DNA of 64,000 nucleotides from Siphonodentalium dalli (taxonomy: Eukaryota; Mollusca; Scaphopoda; Gadilida; Siphonodentaliidae). A program made the position numbers and the translations under genes. The stretch covers positions 122,423,030 through 122,487,029 of the forward strand of contig CP136067.1 in NCBI GenBank assembly GCA_032622095.1, in the 5' to 3' direction. The stretch's first letter is position 1. Each line of letters starts with the position of its first letter. Of this stretch, positions 51,540 through 62,211 are shown one piece after another. The notes under the pieces were generated by a model that worked only from the letters and a program-made list of their open reading frames with translations, did not search any database and was not told the DNA's origin.

Positions 51540-52378
51540 CTATAGCCACTGTGGGAAAATATCAATCCATCAACAAACTCTGTATATCTAATATACATGT
51601 AATAATAGTATTTAGTAAATCAGTTGATTATTTAACTGGGAACGTCTAAAGTATCTGTATATTTTTCAGTGCAGGAACCAATTCTGGTTATAGACGCACT
51701 GGTCCATTTGCTGCCAGTCTGCCATGGCCGAGTAACTTTATAACCCTGTGGTGACTCTAGTAGCGTTCTTTAACGTGCACACACCGAGATGTGTACACGG
51801 GCCAGCCATTAATGTCCACGCCCGATCGGACAGCATACTGCACCCACAACAACATACCTGGACAAATGTTGTAATGGGGGGGAAGTCGGCATTTTGCATT
51901 TGGAATTTTATTCAGTGATCTCGAATGAGACTTTTCAGCCTGACAAACTTGGTATCTGACCCGAGTTCTGATTTTTGTCAGAATACCCTGACCAGGTTGC
52001 GATCCCCGGTCCTCTAGCACGAGAGACCAGTACGCTACCTTTCGGCTACTGATTTCCTTAGTAATATACATACATTCATACAATGTGGATAAAGTTAAGG
52101 AATCATAATTGTGTTTTATTTTTTAACAATTTGATGGGTTAAGTACTAGTAATGTAAGACTGTTGGTATTTGGAACTACATATAAACATTTACATGTATA
52201 TATTTTATAGGTACCGTAAATTTTGCGACAAAACATCAAGTTAAATCTGCTGGTAAAATAGGTGTACCAACAATTTTTAGTAACGCCGCCGCTATCTAGC
52301 TCGACAGAGCTATCATAGGGCTACACATATTCTCAAAATAAGTGTCTCCCTCGACTGTGATAGAACCGTTTTGGAAAT
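51540..52378. other. Region with degenerate repeat sequence, no gene
   Basis: 51700-52060 has a higher GC content and words such as TTCTTTAACGTGCAC and GGTTGCGATCCCCGG, the look of an old dispersed repeat. The minus frame across it has no splice sites or recognisable domain. Confidence 0.35.
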
Positions 52379-52381
52379 AAC

Positions 52382-52851
52382 GCTGATGGAGTCATTGTCA
52401 CAAAGCTTCAGTCACATTCGTTGCCAGCTTTTTAAATCGATCACAAATGTAGCCAGCTTTTCAGCGGTGATCACATTCGTAGCCAGCTTTTCTAATTCCA
52501 TGCTTTATATGACGCGAAATATGACGTCATCACGTTCGTGACTAAAATGTTGACGTCATGCTCCAAAACTTACTTCGTTTATCAACTTAAATTGGAATAT
52601 AATTCGAGCATTCTAACGACATTAATCGGAAACCTCAGGTTATAAGATGTACTGTACTAATATCAAATTAAAAGTCAAGTTGTTTTTCATCCACCAACTC
52701 AGAAAAATGAGATTAACCTAATCTTGTTCTTTGAGCTTCGCATGAATATGAAAAGCTGGTAATCACCATAGAAAAGCTGGCTACATTTGTGATCGATTTA
52801 AAAAGCTGGCTACGAATGAGATCGATGCCTTGTGACAATGACCCCATCAGC
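52382..52851. mobile_element. GCTGA-end element with mirrored subterminal repeats
   Basis: GCTGATGGAGTCATTGTCAC to GACAATGACCCCATCAGC, flanked by GGAAATAAC and GAAAATAAC (8 of 9). A 23 bp-scale word near GATCACATTCGTAGCCAGC is present three times inside the left end and inverted three times inside the right end. The centre carries two ATGACGTCAT-like words. Confidence 0.75.
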
Positions 52852-52859
52852 GAAAATAA

Positions 52860-53630
52860 CCTGTCAATGCAACTTAATGCAGTGGAGGTGACCGTTAACG
52901 AAATGGAACAATGTCTTATGTTCCACCAGCATTATTCAAGTCGTGCCATTTTTGTGCCGGTGTGACTGTCAACAATATGATGATCAGATATATTATCATA
53001 TAACGGCGATTTTCGATCTGTCTTGTTGTTTTATAAAATAAATTAAATAAGAAATCGGCTATCGTTAGTGTAAAAATTTAGTTTTTCAGTACGAACATTC
53101 TCATTGGTTGAGGTCCTTGACTCCTCGCGTAATCGGTCAAGTCACTTACCTTCCTTGGAAAAGCCGGTCACATGCTCGAATCTACTTCCGAGATTTTTGA
53201 GCTACGATTTCACAAATACGTCAATATTTAACACATTTACCTTGATGAATATAAAACCATTAAACAGTGATTTATTTACAACATCATTTTGAATGGAAAA
53301 CTACATAACGTCTGAATAGATGCTAGGAGTGGGAAAACAACACAAAATTATTCAGACGTGAACATAAATGAACCATCATCAAAAGATAATAGACTAACGT
53401 GATTTAACGTTGATATAATTTTTCAGCGCAGTAATTGGAAACGCGATCCTCAGTCATGTACAATGTAATCACAACCCAGCGTCGACGCATTGTAAACCCA
53501 ACAACCATGTTTTGTTGATGTTGTGACACCTTGTAAATGGCTGAGTAACGCGTTTAAAGGACACATTTTTTGAGAATATGTATTGGCAGTAATGCTCGTT
53601 TGGAATTGCATCATCAATGACATCATCATG
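52860..53630. other. Unique sequence, no gene supported
   Basis: No family repeats, recognised frames or splice-supported exons are seen. Confidence 0.3.
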
Positions 53631-53636
53631 TGCACT

Positions 53637-53793
53637 AGTCCAACAAATTAGACGATTCGGATTAAGACATATTTTAATATTTGGACATTTATGTTGTCTT
53701 AATTCCTCATACATGTATAAGGATTAAGATAATCGTAAACGTCCAAATATTAAAATATATCTTAATCCGAATAGTATAATTTGTTGGACTACA
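53637..53793. repeat. ~155 bp palindrome
   Basis: The left arm AGTCCAACAAATTAGACG...ATTTTAATATTTGGAC and right arm GTCCAAATATTAAAATAT...AATTTGTTGGACT pair over ~55 bp; the centre holds a second hairpin of TCTTAATTCC and GGATTAAGA. Confidence 0.75.
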
Positions 53794-53799
53794 TGTGCA

Positions 53800-54240
53800 T
53801 GACCTGCCACTGCCGCTAATGGGGTCGTTGTCGTAACGTTTTATACATAAATGCACACCAGTCTCAGTCAGCGCGAGATTGAAATTTTACCGTAAATAAT
53901 TGCCGTCTGCTTCAATTCATAACTATTTTTCTTCCGAAGTTCTGATAAAGGCATTCTTTTATCCCAAAGACGAAACTGCCATAAAATTGGTCATCGGTCG
54001 CATATTGTTCTTAGTATTAAACAGGGATGGAAAGAACCGCATGGTTGTTTGATCCATAAACGGAACAAAATGAACTTACAAAACTTATCAACACGTGTGC
54101 ATTTATGTAGAAAACACTACGACAATGACCCCTGTCACATGACACTATGCGAGACTGGTGTGCACGCATCTATGTATAAAACATTACGACAACGACCCCA
54201 TTACGGCATTGCCGCATTAGCGCCACTGCCAGTCCATGTT
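53800..54240. mobile_element. ~430 bp TIR element, TGGGGTCGTTGTCGTAA arms
   Basis: CTGCCACTGCCGCTAATGG at the left and inverse GCATTAGCGCCACTGCCAG at the right, continuing through TTTTATACATAAATGCACACC and its inverse. An additional internal copy of the ACGACAATGACCCC word lies near 54118. Confidence 0.65.
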
Positions 54241-54510
54241 CGCTAATGTTACGCACCTACATGTACTCGGGAGAAAAATCTATTAATGAACTAGAGAACT
54301 GTCAATAAAGTGATAATAATCACACTTCACTGCTATGAGTGCTAACTATATATTTCATTTTAACTGTCGTGACTCACGTGGATGACACATGTATGCTCAT
54401 TTTTTACTTGATTTGTAAACAATGAATTTCCGAGTTTCAAAAGAAAAGTTCGTGTTTAAATAGCCAATATCTCGTCATAAACAATCATCAATGACACTCA
54501 CCAGCGGAAC

Positions 54511-54875
54511 TTCATATAGATATTCAATTTCGCCAAAGATAAATATAAATTTCTTACAGATTCAAACGACAAATCGAATAAAATCTCAAGAAAAACTTTC
54601 ATTACTTCACAAAAGCGCCATTTTGGCAATAAAGCCTGTCACCCCTTCATGAAAAATGTACCGTTCCCGTTTTTTAATAATCGATATGGAATCGTCCCAC
54701 TATCTACAGTGCTTCGGTCGTACTGGGATTAGTGCTACGAAGTAGCTCGATCTGACAGGTGTATGGATTAGAAGGCATTCGTTTTATAAACACTTATAGA
54801 AACGGACAAGGAAATTGTTCCAATTGACATTTCTACTGGTCACCCCTTGAAATGGAATGATTAGAACACTCCAAA
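54511..54875. promoter_or_regulatory. Possible bidirectional promoter region
   Basis: On the minus strand a clean donor (CCGCTG|GTGAGTG) at 54511/54510 could end a non-coding first exon; on the plus strand the PLCL-like start codon follows at 54876. If both are real, the divergent starts lie within ~365 bp. No TATA box is obvious. Linking the minus donor to the USP gene is speculative. Confidence 0.3.
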
Positions 54876-55122
54876 ATGGCTGAAGATTCTAGCGGAGTTG
54901 TTGTTTCTTCTGAGAAAATAAAGGATAATGATGATGTTTTTGCAAATGGCACGACGACACATGATTCCTCATCGGAAAAGATCAAGGAAGAAAACATGGA
55001 TGATAATTCCTTAGATGCATCAATTCCACAGCATCGTAGTAGCATGTTGAAACGAACCCCGACACAACAGAAGAAAACTGTGTCGTTCAGTAGTATGCCA
55101 AAGGAGAGGAAAATAGCAACAG
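54876..55122 (+). CDS. PLCL1/2-like: First coding exon of a PLCL/PRIP-like protein
   Basis: ATG in a good context (CCAAAATGG) opens 82 codons ending at GCAACAG|GTATGT, phase 1. The first ~55 residues are acidic and Ser-rich. The last part, SMLKRTPTQQKKTVSFSSMP followed by KERKIAT, resembles the conserved KKTVSFSSMPSEKKIS motif just before the PH domain in inactive phospholipase-C-like proteins. These bind inositol phosphates, GABARAP and PP1 but lack PLC activity. The PH, EF-hand, X/Y and C2 domains would lie in later exons; none was found before 64000, so intron 1 is at least 8.9 kb. The call rests on one short motif. Confidence 0.6.
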
Positions 55123-55189
55123 GTATGTGTGAATTGATTTGTCATTTTTTTTTTTTTATTATCTCCCCTTAGAATAGCACCCTTTATGT

Positions 55190-55650
55190 AATTTTAGCAT
55201 TATTGTGGTAGTTGTAAGCCTGAGCAACCTACACATATGTCACATGTACCTGACATAAGCACACTTATAAAGGTACATGTGATGTATCGTACCTGACATA
55301 CCCGGTACTAGTATACGTACCGTGCGGTATAATGGTACTGGTATGCAAGTGCATTGTAATAAGTTAGAATGTACGGTAACTACCAGTACAGGTACATGTA
55401 CATGTTGGGACTACAGAACTGAAGGTATGACATTCTTCTTGTCCCCTTACATACTAGTATGTACCTGTACGGTATGTTGAGTGGTGCAAGTGCAGTAATT
55501 TGTTTGTACAGGTACATGTATGTGAAGCATATAGGCCTACCGTTACATGTATGTACATTGTACATGTACCTATTGTACCGTACAATACCTGCATGTATAG
55601 ATTGATTTTTAATCCATTACAGTTACATGTACTAGTATCACATGTGATCA
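55190..55650. repeat. Block rich in TACATGTA and ACCGGTA palindromes
   Basis: GTACATGT-, ACATGTAC- and GTACCGG-type words recur about every 20-40 bp at the start of the presumed PLCL intron 1. The same words occur singly throughout 55-63 kb and are rarer to the left. Confidence 0.6.
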
Positions 55651-55678
55651 GCATGATCGGAAACTTTCACCTGATTAA

Positions 55679-56059
55679 AGGGAACTGTACACTAAATCCG
55701 GCCATTTATGGGACAATCTACTTTTAAATATACTCAACAGAATATATGCAACAAATGAATAGATTTGAGCCATGGATTTGTGCAAAATACACTTGTATGC
55801 TCTATGAATGCCAACAACATGGTAACATGGTAAATCATAATAAAAATGAATTTATGACTGGAGTCATAAATTCATTTTCATTATACCAGTAATTACCATG
55901 TTGTTGGCATCATTCAAGTTCATATAGCACACAAGTGTATTTTGCATTAATCCATGGCTCAAATTAATTCATTTGTTGCATACCGGTATATTCTGTTGAG
56001 TATAAAAGGCTAAAATGAGATGGTCCCATAAATGGCCGGATTTAGTGTACAGTACCCCT
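55679..56059. mobile_element. 381 bp near-complete palindrome at TTAA
   Basis: TTAA-AGGGAACTGTACACTAAATC to GATTTAGTGTACAGTACCCC-T-TTAA. The arms pair almost to the centre, where ATGAATTTATGACTGGAGTC forms the tip. A foldback MITE with TTAA duplications at 55675-55678 and 56060-56063. Confidence 0.85.
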
Positions 56060-56130
56060 TTAAGTACAGTACATATTACCATTGAATACTTTAATAGCCA
56101 AGATCTGAAGAAAAAAAATTGGGTTCCAAG

Positions 56131-56383
56131 CAAGCCTTGAAATAGTGAGCCTGTCATTTGCAGAATGAGTTTCCCAGAGGGTGAATTTAGTGATGCTATC
56201 CCGCACAGCGGGCTAGCATCACCAAATTCATCCTCTGGGAACCTCATTCTGCTAAGGCCTAAGCAGAATGAGGTCCCCAGAGGGCGAATTTGGTGATGCT
56301 AGCCCACTGTGCGGGATAGCATCACTAAATTCACCCTCTGGGGACCTCATTCTGCAATGACAGGCTCACTATTTCAAGGCTTG
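56131..56383. mobile_element. AAGCCTG-family MITE, compact two-hairpin form
   Basis: CAAGCCTTGAAATAGTG to CACTATTTCAAGGCTTG. The two hairpins meet at CTGCTAAGGCCTAAGCAG with no long spacer; flanks GGTTCCAAG and GTTCCATGG are similar. Confidence 0.8.
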
Positions 56384-56395
56384 GTTCCATGGATA

Positions 56396-56467
56396 GTGTT
56401 GAAATGACTCTGGGATTCTGGAGTCGACTAGTCAAACCCCAAAAGTCGAAGTCGACTAGTCAGTAAC
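56396..56467. mobile_element. hAT-type end fragment
   Basis: TAGTGTTGAAATGACTCTGG and GTCGACTAGTC words match the right terminus of the 44254-45154 element. It is split by the insertion that follows. Confidence 0.55.
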
Positions 56468-56850
56468 GCTGAATAGGTCACTCTCACCGGTTTTCTGTGA
56501 TAAAGTTACCCAGGTTCCTAATTTTGTGATAAAGTTACCCAGGTTGGTGAGAATTGTGATAAAGTTACCCAGGTTAAGCAAATCTCACAATATCAACTCG
56601 ATTTAAAAGTGACAGAGGGAAATATTGTTCAGTTTTGGCAAGTAATAGCCCTTATCAAGCATAAATTAAGACATATTAGTACTGTTGTTCTTCATTTTGA
56701 TCACAAAAATAAATAATTTGTTGCTAAACATGAACTATTATTAACCTGGGTAACTTTATCACATTCTTCTCCAACCTGGGTAACTTTATCACAATTTCAG
56801 GAACCTGGGTAACTTTATCACAGAAAACCGGTGAGAGTGACCTATTCAGC
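56468..56850. mobile_element. GCTGA-end element with three mirrored 20 bp repeats, exact 9 bp duplication
   Basis: GCTGAATAGGTCACTCTCAC to GTGAGAGTGACCTATTCAGC; GTCAGTAAC on both sides (56459-56467, 56851-56859). GTGATAAAGTTACCCAGGTT occurs three times in the left arm and its inverse three times in the right, with different spacers. 9 bp duplications suggest a Mutator-like mechanism. Confidence 0.88.
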
Positions 56851-57400
56851 GTCAGTAACTTGTACCGGTACATCTAGTACCGGTACATGCTGTATAGTTT
56901 TGCACAATGTGCATATTTCACTTACACGTACCGTTACATGTACACATACATGTACCAGGTATTTAAAGTGTTTTTTAAATCAATTTCTAATAAAAATGCT
57001 GTAATGTTTCAAATTTATATCCAATAATGCAGCTTGCAGTTACAAGTAGGCTAAATGTTATCCTGATGGGAGTTGATATCAATATCAAATATATTTCTGG
57101 CATGACTACTATTACATATCAGAATTCTGCGCAAAAGTCTTGAACCCTACATGTAAATACATTTTAATATGGGACCTGTCTCCATGAATCAGAGTCCTAG
57201 CAATGCCGGAACTTCTACCAGTAATCCCTTTTTGCATTACAGGCATTGTACAGGGCTGTTGAATATTGATTGGGCTGGGGAATATTCACATTAACCTATT
57301 TGCCGCTATAATATTGGGTATATACTGTTATACAATATACTACCATGATTTTTCTACCCTTTTTATACGCCCATTTTAAAAAGTGGTATGTATTATGGTA

Positions 57401-57585
57401 CAGAAATGCCCTAAGTAATCGACTCCTTAACCACAGCAGAATTATGGGTAACTTTTCAGGATTTAGTCGGAGTATACATGTAGCTTGTTGCCATGAATGG
57501 CAACAAGCCATATTTCCGACTAAATCCTGAAAAGTTACCCATACTTCTGCTGTGGTTAATGAGTCGATTATTTAGAGCATTACTG
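57401..57585. mobile_element. CAGTAATGCCC-family MITE, short centre
   Basis: Ends CAGAAATGCCCTAAGTAATC and GATTATTTAGAGCATTACTG; the centre is reduced to TTGCCATGAATGGCAA. Confidence 0.8.
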
Positions 57586-57589
57586 TCCA

Positions 57590-57870
57590 TCTAGCCATCC
57601 ATCAGTCTGTTCATTTTTCATTTCTGGATGACAACTTTAGTTCGATTGAATTCAATGGAATGAAATTTGGTGTGGAGGTTTACTACCCCAATTTACCGGT
57701 ACAGGGTACAGTTCAAGTTCGATTTCGGGTTCTGACCACACATTTTACCAGAGTTATGGCCCTTTGTTGGAATTGGTCTCAATTTTAGTTTCCGGATGAT
57801 ACTACATGTACCGGTAGTCATTTCAGAAAATGTTACTGTAACTGAATGCAATGAAATTTGGTACCGGGTA
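57590..57870. repeat. Tandem-block units without GGAC tail
   Basis: TTTCATTTCTGGATGACAAC and GTTATGGCCCTTTGTTGGAA phrases in inverse order relative to the blocks at 34.2 kb, with two TGAAATTTGGT copies. Confidence 0.5.
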
Positions 57871-57940
57871 TGCAGGTTATATTATTCATTTGGAGAAATG
57901 TTCAGGTGATAACAATAAACCAAGAGTGCCTGTGCACACT

Positions 57941-58229
57941 TTCTATACTGAAATGAATTCTCTCAATCATTTATAAAAGTATACAGTGGAATGGTTTACT
58001 GTTCATTTGGAAGGATTTTCAGGAAAAATAAGATTTTAGAAAAACAAGCGGACGACAATACAAGTACATAAAGAGTCCTATTTATCGAAGGAAATGTTCA
58101 GATAATACCATAAGTTCAACAAATGACCTATTGTTGAACTTATTATCTGAACATAATCTGAGGGAAATGTTCAGAAAATACCGTAAGTTCAACGAATGAC
58201 ACATCAATGAGTATTTAGTATAGAAAGGG
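57941..58229. mobile_element. CTATACTAAA-family element with internal duplication
   Basis: CTTTCTATACTGAAATG to TATAGAAAGGG-TTAA. The AAATGTTCAGATAATAC(C)ATAAGTTCAAC segment appears twice near 58090 and 58150. Confidence 0.65.
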
Positions 58230-58434
58230 TTAATTAGGAATTTTAGTGTCAGAAATTGAGATAAACCTGTCTCTCACTAATTGGGGCTGGGGGCCATATT
58301 CAGGACCATGTCTGCTAAAAAATCTGTGTCAAATGTTCATGCTTGGAGCATATTCAGTCTGAAGATGGAAGCAAATGGCACGGGGAGGTATCGTGGTACA
58401 CCGGTACATCTGTACTGAGTGCGGACCTAAAGTA

Positions 58435-58646
58435 CAGTAATGCCTTAAATAATTGACTCCTTAACCACAGCAGAATTATGGGTAATTTTCAGGATTTAGT
58501 CGGAAATATGGCTTGTTGCCATTCATTGGAAAGTTCTCAGTGAGAGCTTTCCAATGAATGGCAACAAGCCATATATCCGACTAAATCCTGAAAAGTTACC
58601 CATAATTCTGCTGTGGTTAAGGAGTTGATTATTTAGGGCATTACTG
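58435..58646. mobile_element. CAGTAATGCCC-family MITE, near-perfect palindrome
   Basis: Both TA-flanked ends, arms and GGAAAGTTCTCAGTGAGAGC centre are intact. Confidence 0.85.
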
Positions 58647-58862
58647 TACTAGCACAATATTCCAATACAATCGAAGCTAGTAAGCCAAGATTCATATCAG
58701 GATCAGTCAACTGAGAAATTAGTGCCTGGAATCAGTTACCGGTAATCTCAGCATCTAAAACAATGGCAAATGGTCCAGGATTGTCTATGATAATATCTGT
58801 AGCCTTCATACATGTACCGGTACATGTATGTCTCAGCACATGGCATTATTGGCAGGGACCAA

Positions 58863-59306
58863 CCTAAGTCTGAGTTTAGTTTAGTGGGCTAGCATCACCA
58901 AATTTACCCTCTGGGGACCTCATTCTGCATGTCCTCATCTGCTATGGTAGACATACACATGTAGACTCAGAATGAAGTTCCTAAATTGTGAATATTGTGA
59001 TGTACTAGTACTGTACACCCATTGGGAACCTAGATTATGCAATGTGTCGTCTGCCAATTTGGGGATGTACATGTACTGGTACATGTACATGTAGAGAAAC
59101 TAATCTAAAAAAGAAATAGAATCTATGCAAAGAAGTTTCTATTGAAATTTGATAATAAAGAATCTTTCCAGAGAAAGCCCAAGCAGAATGAGGTCCCTAG
59201 AGGGTGAATTGAGTGATTCTAGCCCAATATGCAGGATAGCGTCACTAAAATGCACCTCTGGTGACCTCATTCTGCAAATTACAGGAACACTAAACTCAGA
59301 CTTGGC
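58863..59306. mobile_element. AAGCCTG-family MITE, left hairpin half deleted
   Basis: AAGTCTGAGTTTAG jumps straight to the right side of hairpin 1 (GTGGGCTAGCATCACC). The spacer and second hairpin are intact, ending ACTAAACTCAGACTTGG. Confidence 0.7.
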
Positions 59307-59386
59307 AGGGGCCAACAGGGGCGATAGCTACATGTACTTCTGAGTCACTTCTCCCTTGATATCTCCCCATCCAGCAGCTACTAGTA

Positions 59387-59603
59387 CAGTAATGCTCTAA
59401 GTAATCGACTTCTTAACCACAGCAGAATTAAGGGTAACTTTTCAGGATATAGTCGGAAATATGGCTTGTTGCCATTCATTGGAAAGCTCTCCCCGAGAGC
59501 TTTCCGATGAATGGCAACAAGCCATATTTCCGACTAAATCCTGAAAAGTTACCCATAATTCTGCTGTGGTTAAGAAGTCGATTACTTAGAGCATTAATTA
59601 CTG
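59387..59603. mobile_element. CAGTAATGCCC-family MITE
   Basis: Full palindrome with CAGTAATGCTCTAAGTAATC ends; the central hairpin is GGAAAGCTCTCCCCGAGAGC; TA flanks. Confidence 0.85.
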
Positions 59604-59736
59604 TACAACCATCTGCAACAAGTGTGTATTTCAAGGCCCACTTATTGTTCGAATGCCCAGATTACATTATTCCATATTATATACCATTTGCCATTTTGGA
59701 AGAGGAACCAACAAAATATATATTCCACCAGAATAA

Positions 59737-60005
59737 CCCCGCTGGACAAAACAAGTGTCCATTGGCACCACGGTGTATTTGCCGTTCGGCCGTGGTGTCA
59801 GAGTTTGTAACTGAAGTTGAGCACCGCGGCCGAACGGCATGTACACTCGGCCGAACGGCAAGTACACCATGGCTGAAAGGCAACTACCCTCGCTGCCGTA
59901 GTTAACTGTAGTTAGCCGGTGGAGCTGCGGTGTAGTTGCATTTCGGCCGCGGTGGCAATGCTAATCGCACCGCAGTTAAGTGGACACTTGTTTTGTCCAG
60001 CAGGG
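59737..60005. mobile_element. GC-rich TTAA element, CCCTGCTGGACAAAAC ends
   Basis: ATAA-CCCCGCTGGACAAAACAAG to TTGTTTTGTCCAGCAGGG-TTAA, 269 bp. The interior has repeated GCCGTTCGGCC and GCCGAACGGC words, far more GC and CpG than its surroundings. Frames on both strands here are by-products. Confidence 0.75.
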
Positions 60006-60009
60006 TTAA

Positions 60010-60640
60010 ATTCCCCCAAATTCAAGGTGTGCTTAACAAAATGAAATTGTATCGAAATTATACACATGTACTGGTCAGCTTAAGACTTGTTTTTCATAAG
60101 AAAATAAACACAAACTGAGGTCTAGTATGGGTATGAAACTCGACATTTTCTCATTTGAACAGAATTTAAACATTTTTTTGAGGTTTCTTGAAGCAAGAAG
60201 TTCCAAGAACTGGGCTCCCAGAAGCGAAGAAACTGCTTGTTTCGATGTCAGATATCATAATTTGTTCACAATGAGCCTAAAACGTGGTGCACCAGATTGG
60301 TCCATGGTTCGCCTCGGTGTACCCAAATTAAGGAGATCTGAAGTCCTGGCTTGTGTGTCAGAACAACCTCTCCTGTTATATGAAAGTAGACAAGCAGATA
60401 TCCTCTTCTGGTAGCTCCAGGCACGAGGGGATTACCGCTTATTGCTATTGATTCTCTATGGTTCCATTATTGTAGAAATTTGTTGGGCGGACGATTGGAA
60501 GGGGAGTTTTGCACCATTAAATTGGTAATTGCACTCTGACCGTGCAGTCCATATTTAGAAAGATATTAAAAGTAATGATACTTGTAACTGATATACGCTG
60601 TGCCTTCTCTGATAGCTGTAAACAATCAATGTCACTTAAT
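60010..60640. other. PLCL-like intron, unique sequence with one open frame
   Basis: A 95-codon plus frame at 60127-60414 (with SLKRGAPDWSMVRLGVPKLR) has no acceptor/donor pair or known motif that would make it a PLCL exon. Not called. Confidence 0.3.
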
Positions 60641-60641
60641 A

Positions 60642-60806
60642 CAGTAATGCTCTAAATAACCGACTCCTTAACCACAGCAGAATTATGGGTAACTTTTCAG
60701 GATTTAGTCGGAAATATGGCTTCTTGCCATTCATCGGAAAGCTCTCACTGAAAAGTTACCCATAATTCTGCTATGGTTAAGGAGTCGATTATTTAGAGCA
60801 TTACTG
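60642..60806. mobile_element. CAGTAATGCCC-family MITE, one inner arm deleted
   Basis: The left arm is complete to GGAAAGCTCTCACTG, then joins GAAAAGTTACCC of the right arm; both ends and TA flanks are present. Confidence 0.8.
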
Positions 60807-61207
60807 TACTTATACCGGCACTGAGTGGCAGAATTCATTTAGTATAGAAAGTGTTAACTCCGGTACATGTACAGACTACCCTATTTATTTTTCCGGCCTA
60901 CACCTATATTCAACATTGAATGTTGTTGTATCAGATGGTTCACTACCCTCAGAAGTGTAGTTTTCCTCCAATTGTTCTGCATTATCAGTACCGGCAGTCA
61001 ATACACTTTCCATTAGCCATTGATAGTCTCTGTAGCTTAAGTGGACACTCTGTCCTCCCCTACTTCTCGAGGATGCTGGATAAGTGGATACATCTTCTTC
61101 TCGTTAAAATGGTACAGCTGCCGTGTTTTTTTTATACTGACTATTATACAACTACGGTATATGTACAATACTGTTACGTTGGATTTTTTAAATGCATGTA
61201 GTCTAAC

Positions 61208-61395
61208 CGAGTCTGGAAATATTGTGTCTGACATTTGCAGAATGAGGTCCCCAGAGAGTGAATTTAGTGATGGTATCCCGCACTGTATCGCACGGCATGC
61301 TAGCATCACCACATTCACCCTCTGGGAACCTCATTCGGCTTAGGACTCAATTGCTATGGGAGACCTAGGATCAGATTGAAGTTTCCCAGTTCCCA
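61208..61395. mobile_element. AAGCCTG-family MITE, left half
   Basis: GTCTGGAAATATTGTGTCTG, hairpin 1 and the start of the spacer (CTATGGGAGACCTAGG), then lost. Confidence 0.6.
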
Positions 61396-61573
61396 AGATA
61401 ATATACCCGTGGTAAGGTCTTGTGAAAAGAAATACCCGTACAAAATTTTTAATGTGTATGGTCCCTATCTACATTCAATGTTTGTACATACTGGTATACT
61501 TCTACGTTTTATCAACCTGAATGATGCATTGTGTGTGGAAATTGGCCAAAACAAAGATTTGACTAATACTATC

Positions 61574-62211
61574 GCTGATGGGGTCATTGTCACAAGGCAT
61601 CGATCACATTCGTAGCCAGCTTTTCTATGGCAATCACATTTGTAGCCAGCTTTTCATATTCATGCGAGCCGTAATGAACAAAGTTAATCTCATTTTTCTG
61701 AGTTGATGGATAAAAAACAACTAGAATTTTTATTTTATATCAGTTCATTTAATAACCAGAGGTTTGTGATCAATGTCGTTAGAATGCTCGAATTATATTC
61801 CAATACAATTTTGATAAACGAAGTCATTTCTGGAGCATGACGTAAGATATAAGATAAGTTTATTGACAATCAAGTTGCCTTCACAGGTAGAGCAATTTAG
61901 ATAAATAGACAAACAAACAAGCAAACAAATATATACTAGTAGACAGAACATATGAGAAAGTATTGATTGATGTTGATTGGTGAAATAAAAGTGATACAAC
62001 TTGCTTAATATTCATGCCCAACAGTCATCGGATACATGTACCGGTATATGATAAGGCATAGTCACGAACGCGATGATGTCATATTTCACGCCATATACGG
62101 TACATGTAAAGCATGGAATTAGAAAACCTGGCTACGAATATGATCACCAGTGAAAAGCTGGCTACTGGCTACGATTGTGACTGGAGCCTTATGACAATGA
62201 CCCCCCATCCG
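61574..62211. mobile_element. GCTGA-end element with mirrored subterminal repeats, longer copy
   Basis: GCTGATGGGGTCATTGTCAC to ATGACAATGACCCCCCATC. GATCACATTCGTAGCCAGC words lie near the left end and inverted near the right, as in 52382-52851. The interior contains an extra ~170 bp AT-rich segment. Confidence 0.7.

Noticed and set aside
51757-52083. 108-codon minus-strand frame
   Set aside because: Higher-GC dispersed-repeat-like sequence with no Cys/His pattern of a zf-UBP finger, no flanking splice sites consistent with the USP gene.
60127-60414. Possible second exon of the PLCL-like gene
   Set aside because: No PH-domain residues, no matching acceptor in phase 1, and no donor where expected.
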